This document shows positions 34,701 to 43,829 of a DNA stretch of 64,000 nucleotides, in pieces. Position 1 is the stretch's first letter; every line of letters starts with the position of its first letter. The stretch spans positions 186,001 to 250,000 of the forward strand of contig CBDFFJ010000002.1 in the NCBI GenBank assembly GCA_965246765.1, given 5' to 3'. This DNA is from UBA1952 sp965246765. Its GTDB lineage: Bacteria; Bacteroidota; Bacteroidia; Chitinophagales; Chitinophagaceae. The notes beneath the pieces were generated by a model that was given only the letters and a program-made list of their open reading frames with translations, made no database searches and was not told the DNA's origin. The translations under genes were made by a program, and so were the position numbers.

Positions 34701-36611
34701 ATGCATTACGTTTCCGTAGAGAAGATTTCCAAGTCATACGGCATTAAGCCGCTTTTCCACAACATTACTTTCCATATCTCCCAAGGCGATAAGATTGCCC
34801 TGGTGGCCAAGAACGGCTCGGGCAAGAGCACGCTGCTAAACATTCTTTCCGGCCGGGAAACGCCCGACAGCGGCACGGCATGGATCAATAAGGAGGTGAC
34901 CGTTGCGCTTTTTGAGCAAGACCCGCAGTTTCAGGAAGACCTGAGCGTGCTGGAAAACATTTTCCATTACGAGCACCCGGTCATTACCGCCATTAAGGAG
35001 TATGAAAGCGCTACCGATTCCGAAGATGAGGCCGCGCTGGGCAAAGCCATCGTCCGTATGGACGAGCTGGGCGCTTGGGATTTTGACGCCAAGGTGAAGC
35101 AAATCCTCGGCAAGCTCAATATCCACCATCTTGACCAGGCTGTGAAGACGCTTTCCGGCGGACAGCGCAAGCGGGTGGCGCTGGCGCAGACGCTTATTGA
35201 CATCGGCTTTGAGCACAAGCACGTGCTGCTGATTATGGATGAGCCTACCAACCACCTTGATGTGGCGATGGTGGAATGGCTGGAGCATTACCTGAACCAG
35301 GAAAAGGTGACGCTGCTGCTCGTGACCCACGACCGCTACTTCTTAGACGCCGTTTGCGAGGACATCTGGGAGCTGGACGGCTCTTCGCTGTTCACTTATC
35401 ACGGCGATTACGAGACTTACCTGGAGCAGAAAGCCGCGCGCATAGAAAGCCAGTCGGCATCTATTGACAAGGCACGAAATGAATATCGCAAGGAGCTGGA
35501 ATGGATGCGCAAGCAACCCAAGGCACGCACCACCAAGAGCCGAAGCCGTGAGCAGAATTTCTACGAGGTAGAAAGCCGCGCGAAGCAAAAGATGGAGAAC
35601 AATAAGGTGGAGCTGCAGATGAAGATGAACCGCCTGGGCGGAAAGGTGGCGGAGCTGAAGAAGGTCTATAAGAGCTACGGTGACAAGGTCATTCTTAAAG
35701 GCTTTGACTACACTTTTAAGAAAGGCGAGCGTGTCGGCATCATCGGAAAGAACGGCGCGGGTAAGTCCACCTTCCTCCACATGCTGCTTGGGCAGGAGGC
35801 TCAGGACAGCGGCAAGATCAATATTGGCGATACGGTGGTCTTCGGCAACTTCTCGCAGAGTGGCCTGGAGATTAAAGACGACGTGCGGGTCATTGAGTAT
35901 GTAAAGAACATTGCCGAAAATTTCCCCCTTGCGAATGGCAAAAGCCTCAGCGCCGCGCAGTTCCTGGAGACGTTCCTTTTTAGCCCCGAGCAGCAATACA
36001 CATATCTCTCCGCATTGAGCGGCGGCGAGAAGAAACGCCTTCAGCTGCTCGCCATTCTCTTCCGGAATCCCAACTTCCTCATTCTTGACGAGCCCACGAA
36101 CGACCTGGACCTGGCAACGCTGGCAGTTCTTGAGTCCTTCCTTTCCGACTACCCCGGCTGCCTCGTCATTGTGAGCCACGACCGCTACTTCATGGATCGT
36201 CTTGTGGACCACCTGTTAGTCTTTGAAGGCGATGGCCAGGTGCGCGACTTCCCGGGCAACTATTCCCTTTACCGGATCTGGCTCAAGGAGCAGGAGAGCC
36301 TTGCGCGCCAGTCAATATCGGGAAAGGCTTTGCCGCAGGCATCTACCCTTAATGCCGAAGATGTGGTCAATGCAGGTCAGGTCCCTGCTGTCAAATCAAA
36401 GAAGCTTTCCTACAAAGAGCAGCGCGAGTTTGAGGCTATAGAAAAAGACATCCCGCTCCTTGAGGCGGAGAAGGGAACGATCAGCGCGCAAATGAGCAGC
36501 GGCGCCCTGCCTTACGAGCAGCTTCAGGCGCTCACCGCCCGCATTACCGAAGTCACAGCTATGATTGAGGAAAAGGAGCTGCGCTGGCTGGAGCTGAGTG
36601 AAAGCTTATAA
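34701..36611 (+). CDS. ABC-F family ATPase, Uup-like
   Basis: A 636-residue soluble protein with two ABC domains and no membrane part, the ABC-F type that acts on the ribosome. Both sites are complete: Walker A KNGSGKSTLL and KNGAGKSTFL, signatures LSGGQRKRVAL and LSGGEKKRLQL, Walker B LLIMDEPTNHLD and FLILDEPTNDLD. The linker is highly basic (RKQPKARTTKSRSREQN) and a C-terminal coiled coil is present, as in Uup. Its stop is 11 bp before a DNA methyltransferase start. A TACCTTTA box lies 11 bp before ATG 34701. Confidence 0.92.
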   Translation: MHYVSVEKISKSYGIKPLFHNITFHISQGDKIALVAKNGSGKSTLLNILSGRETPDSGTAWINKEVTVALFEQDPQFQEDLSVLENIFHYEHPVITAIKEYESATDSEDEAALGKAIVRMDELGAWDFDAKVKQILGKLNIHHLDQAVKTLSGGQRKRVALAQTLIDIGFEHKHVLLIMDEPTNHLDVAMVEWLEHYLNQEKVTLLLVTHDRYFLDAVCEDIWELDGSSLFTYHGDYETYLEQKAARIESQSASIDKARNEYRKELEWMRKQPKARTTKSRSREQNFYEVESRAKQKMENNKVELQMKMNRLGGKVAELKKVYKSYGDKVILKGFDYTFKKGERVGIIGKNGAGKSTFLHMLLGQEAQDSGKINIGDTVVFGNFSQSGLEIKDDVRVIEYVKNIAENFPLANGKSLSAAQFLETFLFSPEQQYTYLSALSGGEKKRLQLLAILFRNPNFLILDEPTNDLDLATLAVLESFLSDYPGCLVIVSHDRYFMDRLVDHLLVFEGDGQVRDFPGNYSLYRIWLKEQESLARQSISGKALPQASTLNAEDVVNAGQVPAVKSKKLSYKEQREFEAIEKDIPLLEAEKGTISAQMSSGALPYEQLQALTARITEVTAMIEEKELRWLELSESL

Positions 36612-36622
36612 TCATTCGCCCA

Positions 36623-37486
36623 ATGCTCAACACCATCATCAACGGCGATGCCCTGCAGGCGCTGCGCAGCCTTCCATCGGATTTCGTGGATCTCGGTATT
36701 ACCTCGCCGCCCTACAACAAGCAGGAGAAGCATAAGGGCTGGCTCGTAAAGAATGTGCAGTACGACAATTATAAAGACGTAACGCCGGAGGATGAATACC
36801 AGCAAGGGCAGATTGATATCCTCAACGAAATATTCCGCGTCACGAAGGCCGGCGGCTCTTTCTTTTATAACCACAAGACCCGCTGGGAGCGCGGCCGCAT
36901 GCTGCATCCCATGGAGTGGCTCCTCAAAACGGGCTGGACGATCCGCCAGGAAATCATCTGGGACCGCTCCATCGCCGCCAACATTCGCGGCTGGCGTTTC
37001 TGGCAGACGGATGAGCGCATCTATTGGCTTTACAAGCCGGTTGACGGCAACCTGATCGGCGCCGAGTTGGCTTCTAAAGACGCCCTTCTCACTTCCATCT
37101 GGCGCATCTTCCCTGAAAGTAAAAACCTGCATCCCGCGCCCTTTCCCCTCACACTTCCTGCGCGCATTATCATCTCCCTGCTCGGCGAGCGGCCGGGTGT
37201 AATACTGGACCCTTACGCAGGCAGCGGCACTACGCTCGTGGCTGCTAAGCTGCTGGGCAAGTCGTATGTAGGAATAGAAATCTCTCCCGACTATGCGGCC
37301 ATGGCAGAGGAACGCCTTCAGAACGCCGAGCCTGAACGCCCGATTGTGGATGCGGAGCTGGCCCGTCATAAGGTGAACAAGACATTCAAGCAGCGCAAAG
37401 AAGCGAACGAGTTTACCGGTCGGCACAGAGTGACGAAATCCCGCCCGGAAGCTCCTCAGGAGGAAAAAGGGGACGAGACGCTATAG
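36623..37486 (+). CDS. Orphan DNA methyltransferase (N4-cytosine or N6-adenine, beta class)
   Basis: A 287-residue DNA methyltransferase. The catalytic motif TSPPYN lies near the N-terminus and the SAM-binding motif DPYAGSGTTLVAAKLLG near residue 200, the order of the beta class. SPPY is more usual for N4-methylcytosine enzymes, though N6-adenine is possible. No restriction endonuclease or specificity gene is nearby. It follows an ABC-F gene at 11 bp and is followed at 79 bp by a TolB-like protein, so it looks like an orphan regulatory or protective methylase. Confidence 0.9.
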   Translation: MLNTIINGDALQALRSLPSDFVDLGITSPPYNKQEKHKGWLVKNVQYDNYKDVTPEDEYQQGQIDILNEIFRVTKAGGSFFYNHKTRWERGRMLHPMEWLLKTGWTIRQEIIWDRSIAANIRGWRFWQTDERIYWLYKPVDGNLIGAELASKDALLTSIWRIFPESKNLHPAPFPLTLPARIIISLLGERPGVILDPYAGSGTTLVAAKLLGKSYVGIEISPDYAAMAEERLQNAEPERPIVDAELARHKVNKTFKQRKEANEFTGRHRVTKSRPEAPQEEKGDETL

Positions 37487-37565
37487 CATGTTGTCAGAAA
37501 AGTTTCACAGAAAGCATAGCTGCGGGGAGCCGACTTTTGCGCCGTCGCTAAAAACGCTTTACATC

Positions 37566-38633
37566 ATGTACCGTATCCTCGCAGGACTGCTCCTGCTGGC
37601 GCCATTGACGCTTTGCGCGCAGGCGCGGAAAGATTCCCTCGCCTATCCTTCCGAAAAGCATTTCAGAAATGTTCGTCAGCTCACGTTTGGCGGCGACAAT
37701 GCAGAGGCTTACTTCGGTTGGGACAATCAGCACTTCACCTATCAGCGCACCGCTCCGCAGGATGGCATTGCATGCGACCAGATTTTCTACGGCACGCTGC
37801 ATTCCGCCAAAGGCGGGAAGTTTTTAAGCAAGATGGTGAGCACCGGCAAAGGCCGCACCACCTGTGCCTATCCGATGCCGGACGGCGAACATATCCTTTA
37901 CGCTACTACGCATCTCGCGGCTGATACCTGCCCTAAGGCGCCCGACCGCAGAGACGTGAAGCATTATGTATGGCCCATTTACGACAGCTACGATATTGTG
38001 GTCAGCAACATGAGCGGAAATGTGGTAAAGCGCCTGACGAACGAGCCCGGCTACGATGCCGAGGCCACAATTTCTCCTAAAGGCGACCGGATCATCTTCA
38101 CTTCCACCCGCAATGGCGACCTGGACCTTTACACAATGAATCTTGACGGCACGGATGTGCGGCAGGTCACGCATGAGCTGGGCTATGACGGCGGCGCCTG
38201 GTTTTCGCGCGACGGCAAGAGGATCGTGTGGCGCGCCTCAAGGCCTAAGACCGACGAGGAGGTGAAGCTTTACAAAGAGCTTTATGCGAAAGGTCTGGTG
38301 ATGCCTACGCAGATGGAGGTCTTCACCGCGAATGCGGATGGCAGCGATGTAAAGCAGATTACGCACCTGGGAAAAGCCAACTGGGCGCCCAACTTGACGC
38401 CGGACGGCCAGCACATCATCTTTGCTTCCGATTACGAATACGAGCGCGGCTTCCCTTTTAACCTGTACCTTGTAAACCTTGACGGGAGCGGCCTGGAGAA
38501 GATCTCCCACGACGGCGGCTTTGATGCGTTTCCCGCTTTCTCGCCAGACGGAAAGCAGTTTATCTTCTCGTCCAATAGGAACAACGGCGGCACGCATGCG
38601 ACCAACCTGTTTATCTGTGAGTGGGTGCCCTAA
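37566..38633 (+). CDS. Exported TolB/PD40 beta-propeller protein
   Basis: A 355-residue exported protein. ATG 37566 gives a clean signal peptide (MYRILAGLLLLAPLTLCAQA). The mature protein has several PD40 repeats: EATISPKGDRIIFTSTRNGD, LYTMNLDGTDVRQVTH, VFTANADGSDVKQITH, PNLTPDGQHIIFASD and AFSPDGKQFIFSSNRN. These form a TolB-like propeller in the periplasm or on the surface. No peptidase domain follows. A longer frame from 37488 would begin before the signal peptide and is not used. Confidence 0.88.
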   Translation: MYRILAGLLLLAPLTLCAQARKDSLAYPSEKHFRNVRQLTFGGDNAEAYFGWDNQHFTYQRTAPQDGIACDQIFYGTLHSAKGGKFLSKMVSTGKGRTTCAYPMPDGEHILYATTHLAADTCPKAPDRRDVKHYVWPIYDSYDIVVSNMSGNVVKRLTNEPGYDAEATISPKGDRIIFTSTRNGDLDLYTMNLDGTDVRQVTHELGYDGGAWFSRDGKRIVWRASRPKTDEEVKLYKELYAKGLVMPTQMEVFTANADGSDVKQITHLGKANWAPNLTPDGQHIIFASDYEYERGFPFNLYLVNLDGSGLEKISHDGGFDAFPAFSPDGKQFIFSSNRNNGGTHATNLFICEWVP

Positions 38634-38672
38634 GCTGCTACGGCTGGCCCCGGAATTATTTACCTTACGGGA

Positions 38673-39059
38673 ATGAATGCTTTGCGGACTTTTCTGCTGG
38701 TGGGCGCGGGCGGCGCAGGCGGCTCCATGCTTCGCTATGCAGTTGCCTTGCTGCTGCCTCGCTCGGGCGGGGGCTTTCCCTGGGCTACGGTTACTGTGAA
38801 TCTTGCCGGCTGCTTTGGCATTGGCATCCTCGCCGGGCTGACGCCGCGTATTCCCTGGCTATCACATACCGGATGGGCGCTGCTGGCTACAGGCCTTTGC
38901 GGCGGCTTTACCACGTTCTCCGCTTTTGCGCTGGATAATGTGAAGCTGTGGGAAAGCGGCGCCGGCACTACTGCTGTAGTCTATTCCGCCGTCAGCATTA
39001 CTGCGGGTATTCTGCTTTGCTACGCAGGCCTTCACTTGAGCGCTATGTCTAACCCTTAA
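38673..39059 (+). CDS. crcB: Fluoride ion channel
   Basis: A 128-residue four-helix protein of the CrcB/FluC family that exports fluoride as a dual-topology dimer. Diagnostic segments are GGAGGSMLRYAV, TVTVNLAGCFGIGILAG (conserved Asn) and GGFTTFSAFALD (the Phe and Thr of the pore). There is no fluoride riboswitch visible in the short gap upstream. Confidence 0.95.
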   Translation: MNALRTFLLVGAGGAGGSMLRYAVALLLPRSGGGFPWATVTVNLAGCFGIGILAGLTPRIPWLSHTGWALLATGLCGGFTTFSAFALDNVKLWESGAGTTAVVYSAVSITAGILLCYAGLHLSAMSNP

Positions 39060-39070
39060 TCCCGCGTCCT

Positions 39071-39541
39071 TTGCAACAGTTCAATTTTCCTTACGAGCAT
39101 TCCCTCAAATCGCAGATGGCGGAGGAAGCACGCACACTCATCAGCACCGCCGAAAGCGCTGCCGATAAAGCATATGCCCCATATTCAAAGTTTAAGGTGG
39201 GTGCTGCCCTGCTGCTTACGGACGGCTCCGTCGTTACCGGGGCCAATCATGAGAACGCCGCCTATCCTGCCGGCATCTGTGCCGAGCGCGCCGTACTCGG
39301 CGTGCATGATATGGATGGACCCGCTAAGGTGAAGGCGATTGCCATTGCTTATAAAACCGCTTCTTCCGACCCACACCCGCCGCTCGCGCCCTGCGGCATC
39401 TGCCGGCAGAGCATTCTGGAAGTGCAGCTTCATCAGGCCGCGCCGATAGCAGTGTACATGAGTTCTCCAGACGGCGAGGTGGTGATGGTGGAAGATGCCA
39501 GCTACCTGCTGCCCTTCCATTTCAGCAGCTCTTATCTGTAA
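39071..39541 (+). CDS. cdd: Cytidine deaminase
   Basis: A 156-residue zinc enzyme that deaminates cytidine and deoxycytidine for pyrimidine salvage. The zinc site is CAERAVL (Cys ligand, catalytic Glu) and PCGICRQ (two Cys ligands). YAPYSKFKVGAALL and NHENAAYPAGICAE are family features. I keep the TTG start at 39071 because the N-terminal FNFPYE segment is typical of Bacteroidota cytidine deaminases. ATG 39116 would remove it. It starts 11 bp after crcB. Confidence 0.93.
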   Translation: MQQFNFPYEHSLKSQMAEEARTLISTAESAADKAYAPYSKFKVGAALLLTDGSVVTGANHENAAYPAGICAERAVLGVHDMDGPAKVKAIAIAYKTASSDPHPPLAPCGICRQSILEVQLHQAAPIAVYMSSPDGEVVMVEDASYLLPFHFSSSYL

Positions 39542-40678
39542 TCAGGCCCTCTTAAGGCCGGTAAGAATGCTCAGCACGTGGCGCGCGATGGAATCCCAGT
39601 TATAATGCTGGTAGAATGCGGCAGGAATCTGCGGACTACGGTTCATCGCGACCGAAGCGGCGGCGCTGAATGCGTCCCAATCGCTATCGGGCGTAATGAG
39701 AAGGTTATCGCCGCATACTTCCGGCAGAATGCCCGCGGCGCCATTCGCAGTGCTCACGACCATCTTATTGTAGGCAAGCGCTTCCACCGCTTTCGTCTTA
39801 ATGCCGCCGCCGGTAGTCAGCGGGTTCAGCATGATGTCGCATGCCTTCAGAAAAGGATCCAGCTTTTCAATAAAGCCGAGGTAACGAATGCCACCGGCGG
39901 TAGCGCTGACGGCGTTCTGCAATTCTACCGGCAGCCCTTTCCCGCCAACAATGAGCTCGTAATGCAGACCGGCATCCTTAAGACGTGGGTGTACCTGGTC
40001 AATGATGTGCGCAACCGCTTCGGCATTGGGCGCATAGCTATGCACGCCTAGAAAATACAGCCAGGGCAGCGAAGCATTTAAGGAGAGCGACCTTGCGAGA
40101 TCGTGCTTCGCTGCATCATGGCCTTCGGGAATGCCGCTCAGCGTCGTGCCATAGGGCGCTAAATGGCATTTTGCCGGATTAAGGCGGTAACGCGCAATCG
40201 CTGCCGAGCAATCCTCGGGCGTGATGAAAAAAATGCCGTCGGCGGCACGCATCGCGTAACGCTCATAGAAGTGGAAAATGCGCCACCAGCTTTTGCGAAG
40301 ATGCCGGAATCGCTCCGCCTCAATATTGTGACTGCGCAGCACCCATGGGATCTTCAGCTTTCGCGACAGCGCAATGGCCAAAGGCGCCATGTACGGATGA
40401 TCGCAGAAGATAACCGTTGCATCGTAGCGCAGACCGATGCCGGCAGCGGCGCGCAATCCGTACATGGGCATGTAGCGGCGCGCAAGCGGCGGAAATATCC
40501 GGTGCATCTCAAAGGAATAGCCGCTCTCCGGGCCATTGTCGTTAGTGCTGATAACGTGGTCCTGGCAGAGCTTGCCCAGCGCATCGTGCATGGATACAAT
40601 GCCCCAATGGCCGCCGGTAGTGGCAGGCAATACGCGATAAGGAGCAATAGAAAGGATACGGCAGGCGCGGCCCGGCAT
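39542..40678 (-). CDS. Glycosyltransferase, GT4-like
   Basis: A 378-residue GT-B-fold glycosyltransferase. The N-terminal half has an acceptor-side Rossmann domain (SIAPYRVLPATTGGHWGIV, WVLRSHNIEAERF). The C-terminal half has the donor-binding segment GIKTKAVEALAYNKMVVSTA with the E-x7-type motif and LGVHSYAPNAEAV. The donor and acceptor are unknown. It is a single gene, convergent with cdd and divergent from hisS. Confidence 0.88.
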   Translation of the reverse strand: MPGRACRILSIAPYRVLPATTGGHWGIVSMHDALGKLCQDHVISTNDNGPESGYSFEMHRIFPPLARRYMPMYGLRAAAGIGLRYDATVIFCDHPYMAPLAIALSRKLKIPWVLRSHNIEAERFRHLRKSWWRIFHFYERYAMRAADGIFFITPEDCSAAIARYRLNPAKCHLAPYGTTLSGIPEGHDAAKHDLARSLSLNASLPWLYFLGVHSYAPNAEAVAHIIDQVHPRLKDAGLHYELIVGGKGLPVELQNAVSATAGGIRYLGFIEKLDPFLKACDIMLNPLTTGGGIKTKAVEALAYNKMVVSTANGAAGILPEVCGDNLLITPDSDWDAFSAAASVAMNRSPQIPAAFYQHYNWDSIARHVLSILTGLKRA

Positions 40679-40733
40679 GATGCGATAAAAGTACAGCCTC
40701 GCTGCTGTCGCCGCCTTCTTTTGCCATCCCCTT

Positions 40734-40741
40734 TACATTTG
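40734..40741 (+). promoter_or_regulatory. Promoter -7 box of hisS (TACATTTG)
   Basis: Perfect TAnnTTTG ending 16 bp before the hisS start codon. A TTTG at 40720-40723 is too close (10-bp spacer) to be a normal -33 box. Confidence 0.5.
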
Positions 40742-40757
40742 CGTGCAGTTAAAAAGC

Positions 40758-42149
40758 ATGAAACCTTCCATACCCCAGGGCACGCGCGATTTCTCACCGG
40801 CAGAAGTGCGGCGGCGGCAATACATTTTTGATACGTTGCGCGGCATTTTTGAGCTGTATGGCTTTCAGCCGCTGGAAACGCCGGCGATGGAACAGCTAAC
40901 GACCCTGATGGGCAAGTATGGAGAAGAGGGCGACCGCCTTATTTTCAAAATCCTGAATAACGGCCTGCACGAAAGCAAGAAAAAGGATGCTTTAGGGGAA
41001 GAATGGAGCAGGCTGCTGGACAAGCCTTACAATACGCCGGCTATCACTGAGCGTGCACTGCGCTATGACCTTACGATCCCTTTTGCACGCTACGTGGTAA
41101 TGCACCAGCATGAGCTGGCTTTTCCATTTAAGCGTTACCAGATGCAGCCGGTATGGCGCGCAGACCGCCCGCAGCGTGGGCGCTACCGCGAGTTCTGGCA
41201 GTGCGACTGCGATGTGGTGGGCAGCACTTCCCTATTGCACGAGGCAGAGCTGTTGTGTATTTACCAGAGTGCCTTTGAAGCGCTAAGGCTGCCCGAGGTT
41301 ACCGTTAAAATCAATAGCCGCAAGCTGCTTGCTGCGCTGGCTGAAGTCTGCGGTGCACCGGAGCAGATGATGGAGATAACGATCGCGCTGGATAAGCTGG
41401 ATAAAATCGGCTGGGAAGGTGTGAGTGAAGAACTGCGCCGCCGCAATATCTCTGAAGAAGGCGTTAGCACCATTGAGCGCATTACAGCTATCAAAGGTGA
41501 CAATGAAACGCAGTTACACGAATTAGAAGCAGCGCTCAGCAGCACAGAGACCGGCATAGCGGGTATTGCCGAATTGCGCACCACGCTCGCCTATCACGCG
41601 CAGCTGGCGGATAAGTCGTTGACCTCAAATCTTGTAATAGACATCAGCCTTGCCCGGGGACTGAACTATTACACCGGAGTCATCATGGAAGTGACGACAA
41701 GCGCTGTGAAGATGGGCTCCATAGGCGGCGGCGGGCGCTACGATGATCTCACTGGGCTATTTGGCGTAAAAGGCCTGTCAGGCGTGGGTGTGTCTTTTGG
41801 TATTGATCGCATTTACGATGTGCTGGAAGAGCTGCAGTTGTTCCCGGAGGCGTTGGCCGCCGGCGCTCAGGTGATGCTGGTGAATTTTGGCGGGGAAGAT
41901 GAGCGATATGCGATCGGCATCCTGCAAAAGCTGCGCAATGCAGGAATCAGCTCAGAGCTTTACCCAGAAGCTGCGAAGTTTGACAAGCAAATGAAGTATG
42001 CGAACAAACGCGCAACGCCCTATGTATTGCTGGCGGGTGAGGCAGAGCGGACGGCTTCTGAGATAAGTCTGAAGAATATGACGAGCGGCGAACAGGCGAA
42101 ATTTTCTCTTAGCGCAGCTATTGAACTACTTAAAAACGGCATAGCATGA
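40758..42149 (+). CDS. hisS: Histidyl-tRNA synthetase
   Basis: A 463-residue class II synthetase that charges tRNA-His. The start at ATG 40758 (MKPSIPQGTRDFSPAE) is preferred over GTG 40743. Motif 1 (LETPAMEQLTTLMGKYGEEG), motif 2 (PVWRADRPQRGRYREFWQCD), the His-specific LARGLNYYTG and motif 3 (GVGVSFGIDRIYDVL) are all visible, with the C-terminal anticodon-binding domain. It overlaps the tag gene by 4 bp. Confidence 0.97.
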   Translation: MKPSIPQGTRDFSPAEVRRRQYIFDTLRGIFELYGFQPLETPAMEQLTTLMGKYGEEGDRLIFKILNNGLHESKKKDALGEEWSRLLDKPYNTPAITERALRYDLTIPFARYVVMHQHELAFPFKRYQMQPVWRADRPQRGRYREFWQCDCDVVGSTSLLHEAELLCIYQSAFEALRLPEVTVKINSRKLLAALAEVCGAPEQMMEITIALDKLDKIGWEGVSEELRRRNISEEGVSTIERITAIKGDNETQLHELEAALSSTETGIAGIAELRTTLAYHAQLADKSLTSNLVIDISLARGLNYYTGVIMEVTTSAVKMGSIGGGGRYDDLTGLFGVKGLSGVGVSFGIDRIYDVLEELQLFPEALAAGAQVMLVNFGGEDERYAIGILQKLRNAGISSELYPEAAKFDKQMKYANKRATPYVLLAGEAERTASEISLKNMTSGEQAKFSLSAAIELLKNGIA

Positions 42150-42730
42150 AAGCGCAAGACCTTGGCGGCTGCACCTGGCCCGGCGGCGATGCCCTGATGC
42201 AGGCATATCATGACACCGAATGGGGCGTGCCGCTTCACGACGACCGCAAGATTTTTGAGTTCATGATATTGGACGCATTTCAGGCAGGCTTAAGCTGGCG
42301 CACTGTGTTGCACAAGCGGGAAGCCTTCCGGGCCGCGTTTGCCGGCTTTGAGCCGGAAGCGGTGGCGCTTTTTAGTGATGATGTGACAGAGATGCTGATG
42401 CTGGATGCAGGCATCATCCGCAATCGCGCAAAAATCCGCGCGGCAGTTACCAATGCACAGCGCTTCCTGGACGTGCAGCGGGAATTTGGCTCCTTTGAAA
42501 AATACATCTGGCAGTTCACCGGCGGAAAGACGATCATCAATAAGCATACAACCACAAGCGAGGTACCGCCCCGCAGCGCGGAAAGCGACGCGATGAGCAA
42601 GGATCTTATTGCACGCGGATTTAAGTTTGTCGGTTCTACAATCTGCTACGCATTTATGCAGGCGGCAGGTATGATTAATGACCATTTGGTTGGCTGTCCG
42701 AGGCATAAAGCCGTAGCTAAGGCCCGCTGA
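42146..42730 (+). CDS. tag: DNA-3-methyladenine glycosylase I
   Basis: A 194-residue base-excision repair enzyme that removes 3-methyladenine. The N-terminal GCTWPGG, the YHDTEWGVPLHDDRKIFEF block, and the C-terminal HLVGCPRHKA carry the zinc-snap Cys and His residues of the Tag family. ATGA overlap with hisS implies translational coupling. A terminator follows at 42753. Confidence 0.95.
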   Translation: MKAQDLGGCTWPGGDALMQAYHDTEWGVPLHDDRKIFEFMILDAFQAGLSWRTVLHKREAFRAAFAGFEPEAVALFSDDVTEMLMLDAGIIRNRAKIRAAVTNAQRFLDVQREFGSFEKYIWQFTGGKTIINKHTTTSEVPPRSAESDAMSKDLIARGFKFVGSTICYAFMQAAGMINDHLVGCPRHKAVAKAR

Positions 42731-42752
42731 GCGCTTTCTTAAAAAAGACAAT

Positions 42753-42782
42753 AAAAAAGCCACCGGATCGGTGGCTTTTTCT
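42753..42782 (+). terminator. Intrinsic terminator of hisS-tag
   Basis: AAAAAGCCACCG and CGGTGGCTTTTT arms around a GAT-type loop, with T tail. Its stem core is the same as in the tuf terminator. Confidence 0.85.
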
Positions 42783-42800
42783 ATTTCTCGTTCTGTATCC

Positions 42801-43688
42801 TTACCGGTAATAATTTTTAGCTCTGCCAGGAAACCAGCTCGGGCATTTTGTTTGCAGATACTCTTTCACATTGCCAAGGGCTGCGAAGTAGATGTTCACA
42901 TTCAGACCCGCAAAGTAGTACCAGTCATTATTCTTTGAATCGCCGCGCTGATGGCCGTAGTTAGGATAAGCGCCATCCCAGCCTGCCACTTCATTGCCGC
43001 GGTAGGAAAGCGCGGTGGCCTGCGCGCCGCGGTAGGCGGAAAGCGTGTCCATATTCACATAAGAGCGGCTCACATCGTCCAGATAATCGGTGGCGCAGTA
43101 GCGCAACCCAACCTCTGTGGTAACCATTAGCGTCTTACCGATGAAGAACTTCAGACCGCCGCCAACAGGGAAGGCAACGTTTACAAGACTATACTCCTTA
43201 CGATCAGGATAGTTGGAAAGGCTCTGGCCTTCTGTGCTAAGCGGACGCAGGAAAACCTTGTCGCCGTTCAGAGCCGTGGTGTACGGGTTGGAATAAAAAA
43301 TGGCTACCCCGCCAAAGACGTAAGGCGTCACCTTCATGCGATCCACATCAATCGGCAACAGGTTTAGCTCCAGGCCGCCATGCACCTCAAACAGGTTGGT
43401 GGCAAAGCTCAGGTGGCGGGACTTATTGACCGGAATGTCGGAAAGGCTGTCCGCGGCGGTAAGCTGCGCGAATGAGGCCCCAAAGCGCACGCCGACATGC
43501 GGTGAGAGGAAATACTTGTAGATGATGCCGCCCATTGGCTTATAGCCATAGTCGGCGGGCAGCTTCGTCTGCAGATCGCCGTAGTAATTGGCCACGCCGG
43601 CCATAAGGCCTATTTCGTGGTGCATTTGCGCACCGGCGGCAATAGGAAAGGAAGTAAGAAGAAGTAAGGAGTAAAACAGTCGTTTCAT
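42801..43688 (-). CDS. PorG-like outer-membrane protein (DUF6089 type)
   Basis: A 295-residue exported beta-barrel protein. ATG 43688 gives MKRLFYSLLLLTSFPIAAGA as signal peptide. The HEIGLMAGVANYYGDLQTKL start, the long barrel with DRMKVTPYVFGGVAIFYSNP and VAFPVGGGLKFFIGKTLMVT, and the C-terminal WYYFAGLNVNIYF match the DUF6089/PorG group. PorG is an outer-membrane component of the type IX secretion core in Porphyromonas. The gene lies just downstream of porU2, on the same strand but beyond a terminator. Confidence 0.72.
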   Translation of the reverse strand: MKRLFYSLLLLTSFPIAAGAQMHHEIGLMAGVANYYGDLQTKLPADYGYKPMGGIIYKYFLSPHVGVRFGASFAQLTAADSLSDIPVNKSRHLSFATNLFEVHGGLELNLLPIDVDRMKVTPYVFGGVAIFYSNPYTTALNGDKVFLRPLSTEGQSLSNYPDRKEYSLVNVAFPVGGGLKFFIGKTLMVTTEVGLRYCATDYLDDVSRSYVNMDTLSAYRGAQATALSYRGNEVAGWDGAYPNYGHQRGDSKNNDWYYFAGLNVNIYFAALGNVKEYLQTKCPSWFPGRAKNYYR

Positions 43689-43780
43689 TAACCGTGGGTT
43701 GAGCAACTAGTGCGAAAGGTAAGGCGCTTTTCGGAAAAACAAAACCCCGCCGCAGAAAAGAAGCCTTCTGCCGAAAAACA

Positions 43781-43804
43781 AAGCCCTTCGCAAAGGAAGG
43801 GCTT
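43781..43804 (-). terminator. Terminator of porV2-porU2
   Basis: Arms AAGCCCTTC and GAAGGGCTT, perfect 9 bp, with TGTTTTTC downstream on the minus strand. A second hairpin GCAGAA/TTCTGC lies just beyond it. Confidence 0.8.
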
Positions 43805-43829
43805 GTCGTGGAAAGGTCTTAAAACTTAA

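Noticed and set aside
38634..38672. Fluoride riboswitch upstream of crcB
   Set aside because: The 39-bp gap is too short and no conserved motif is seen.
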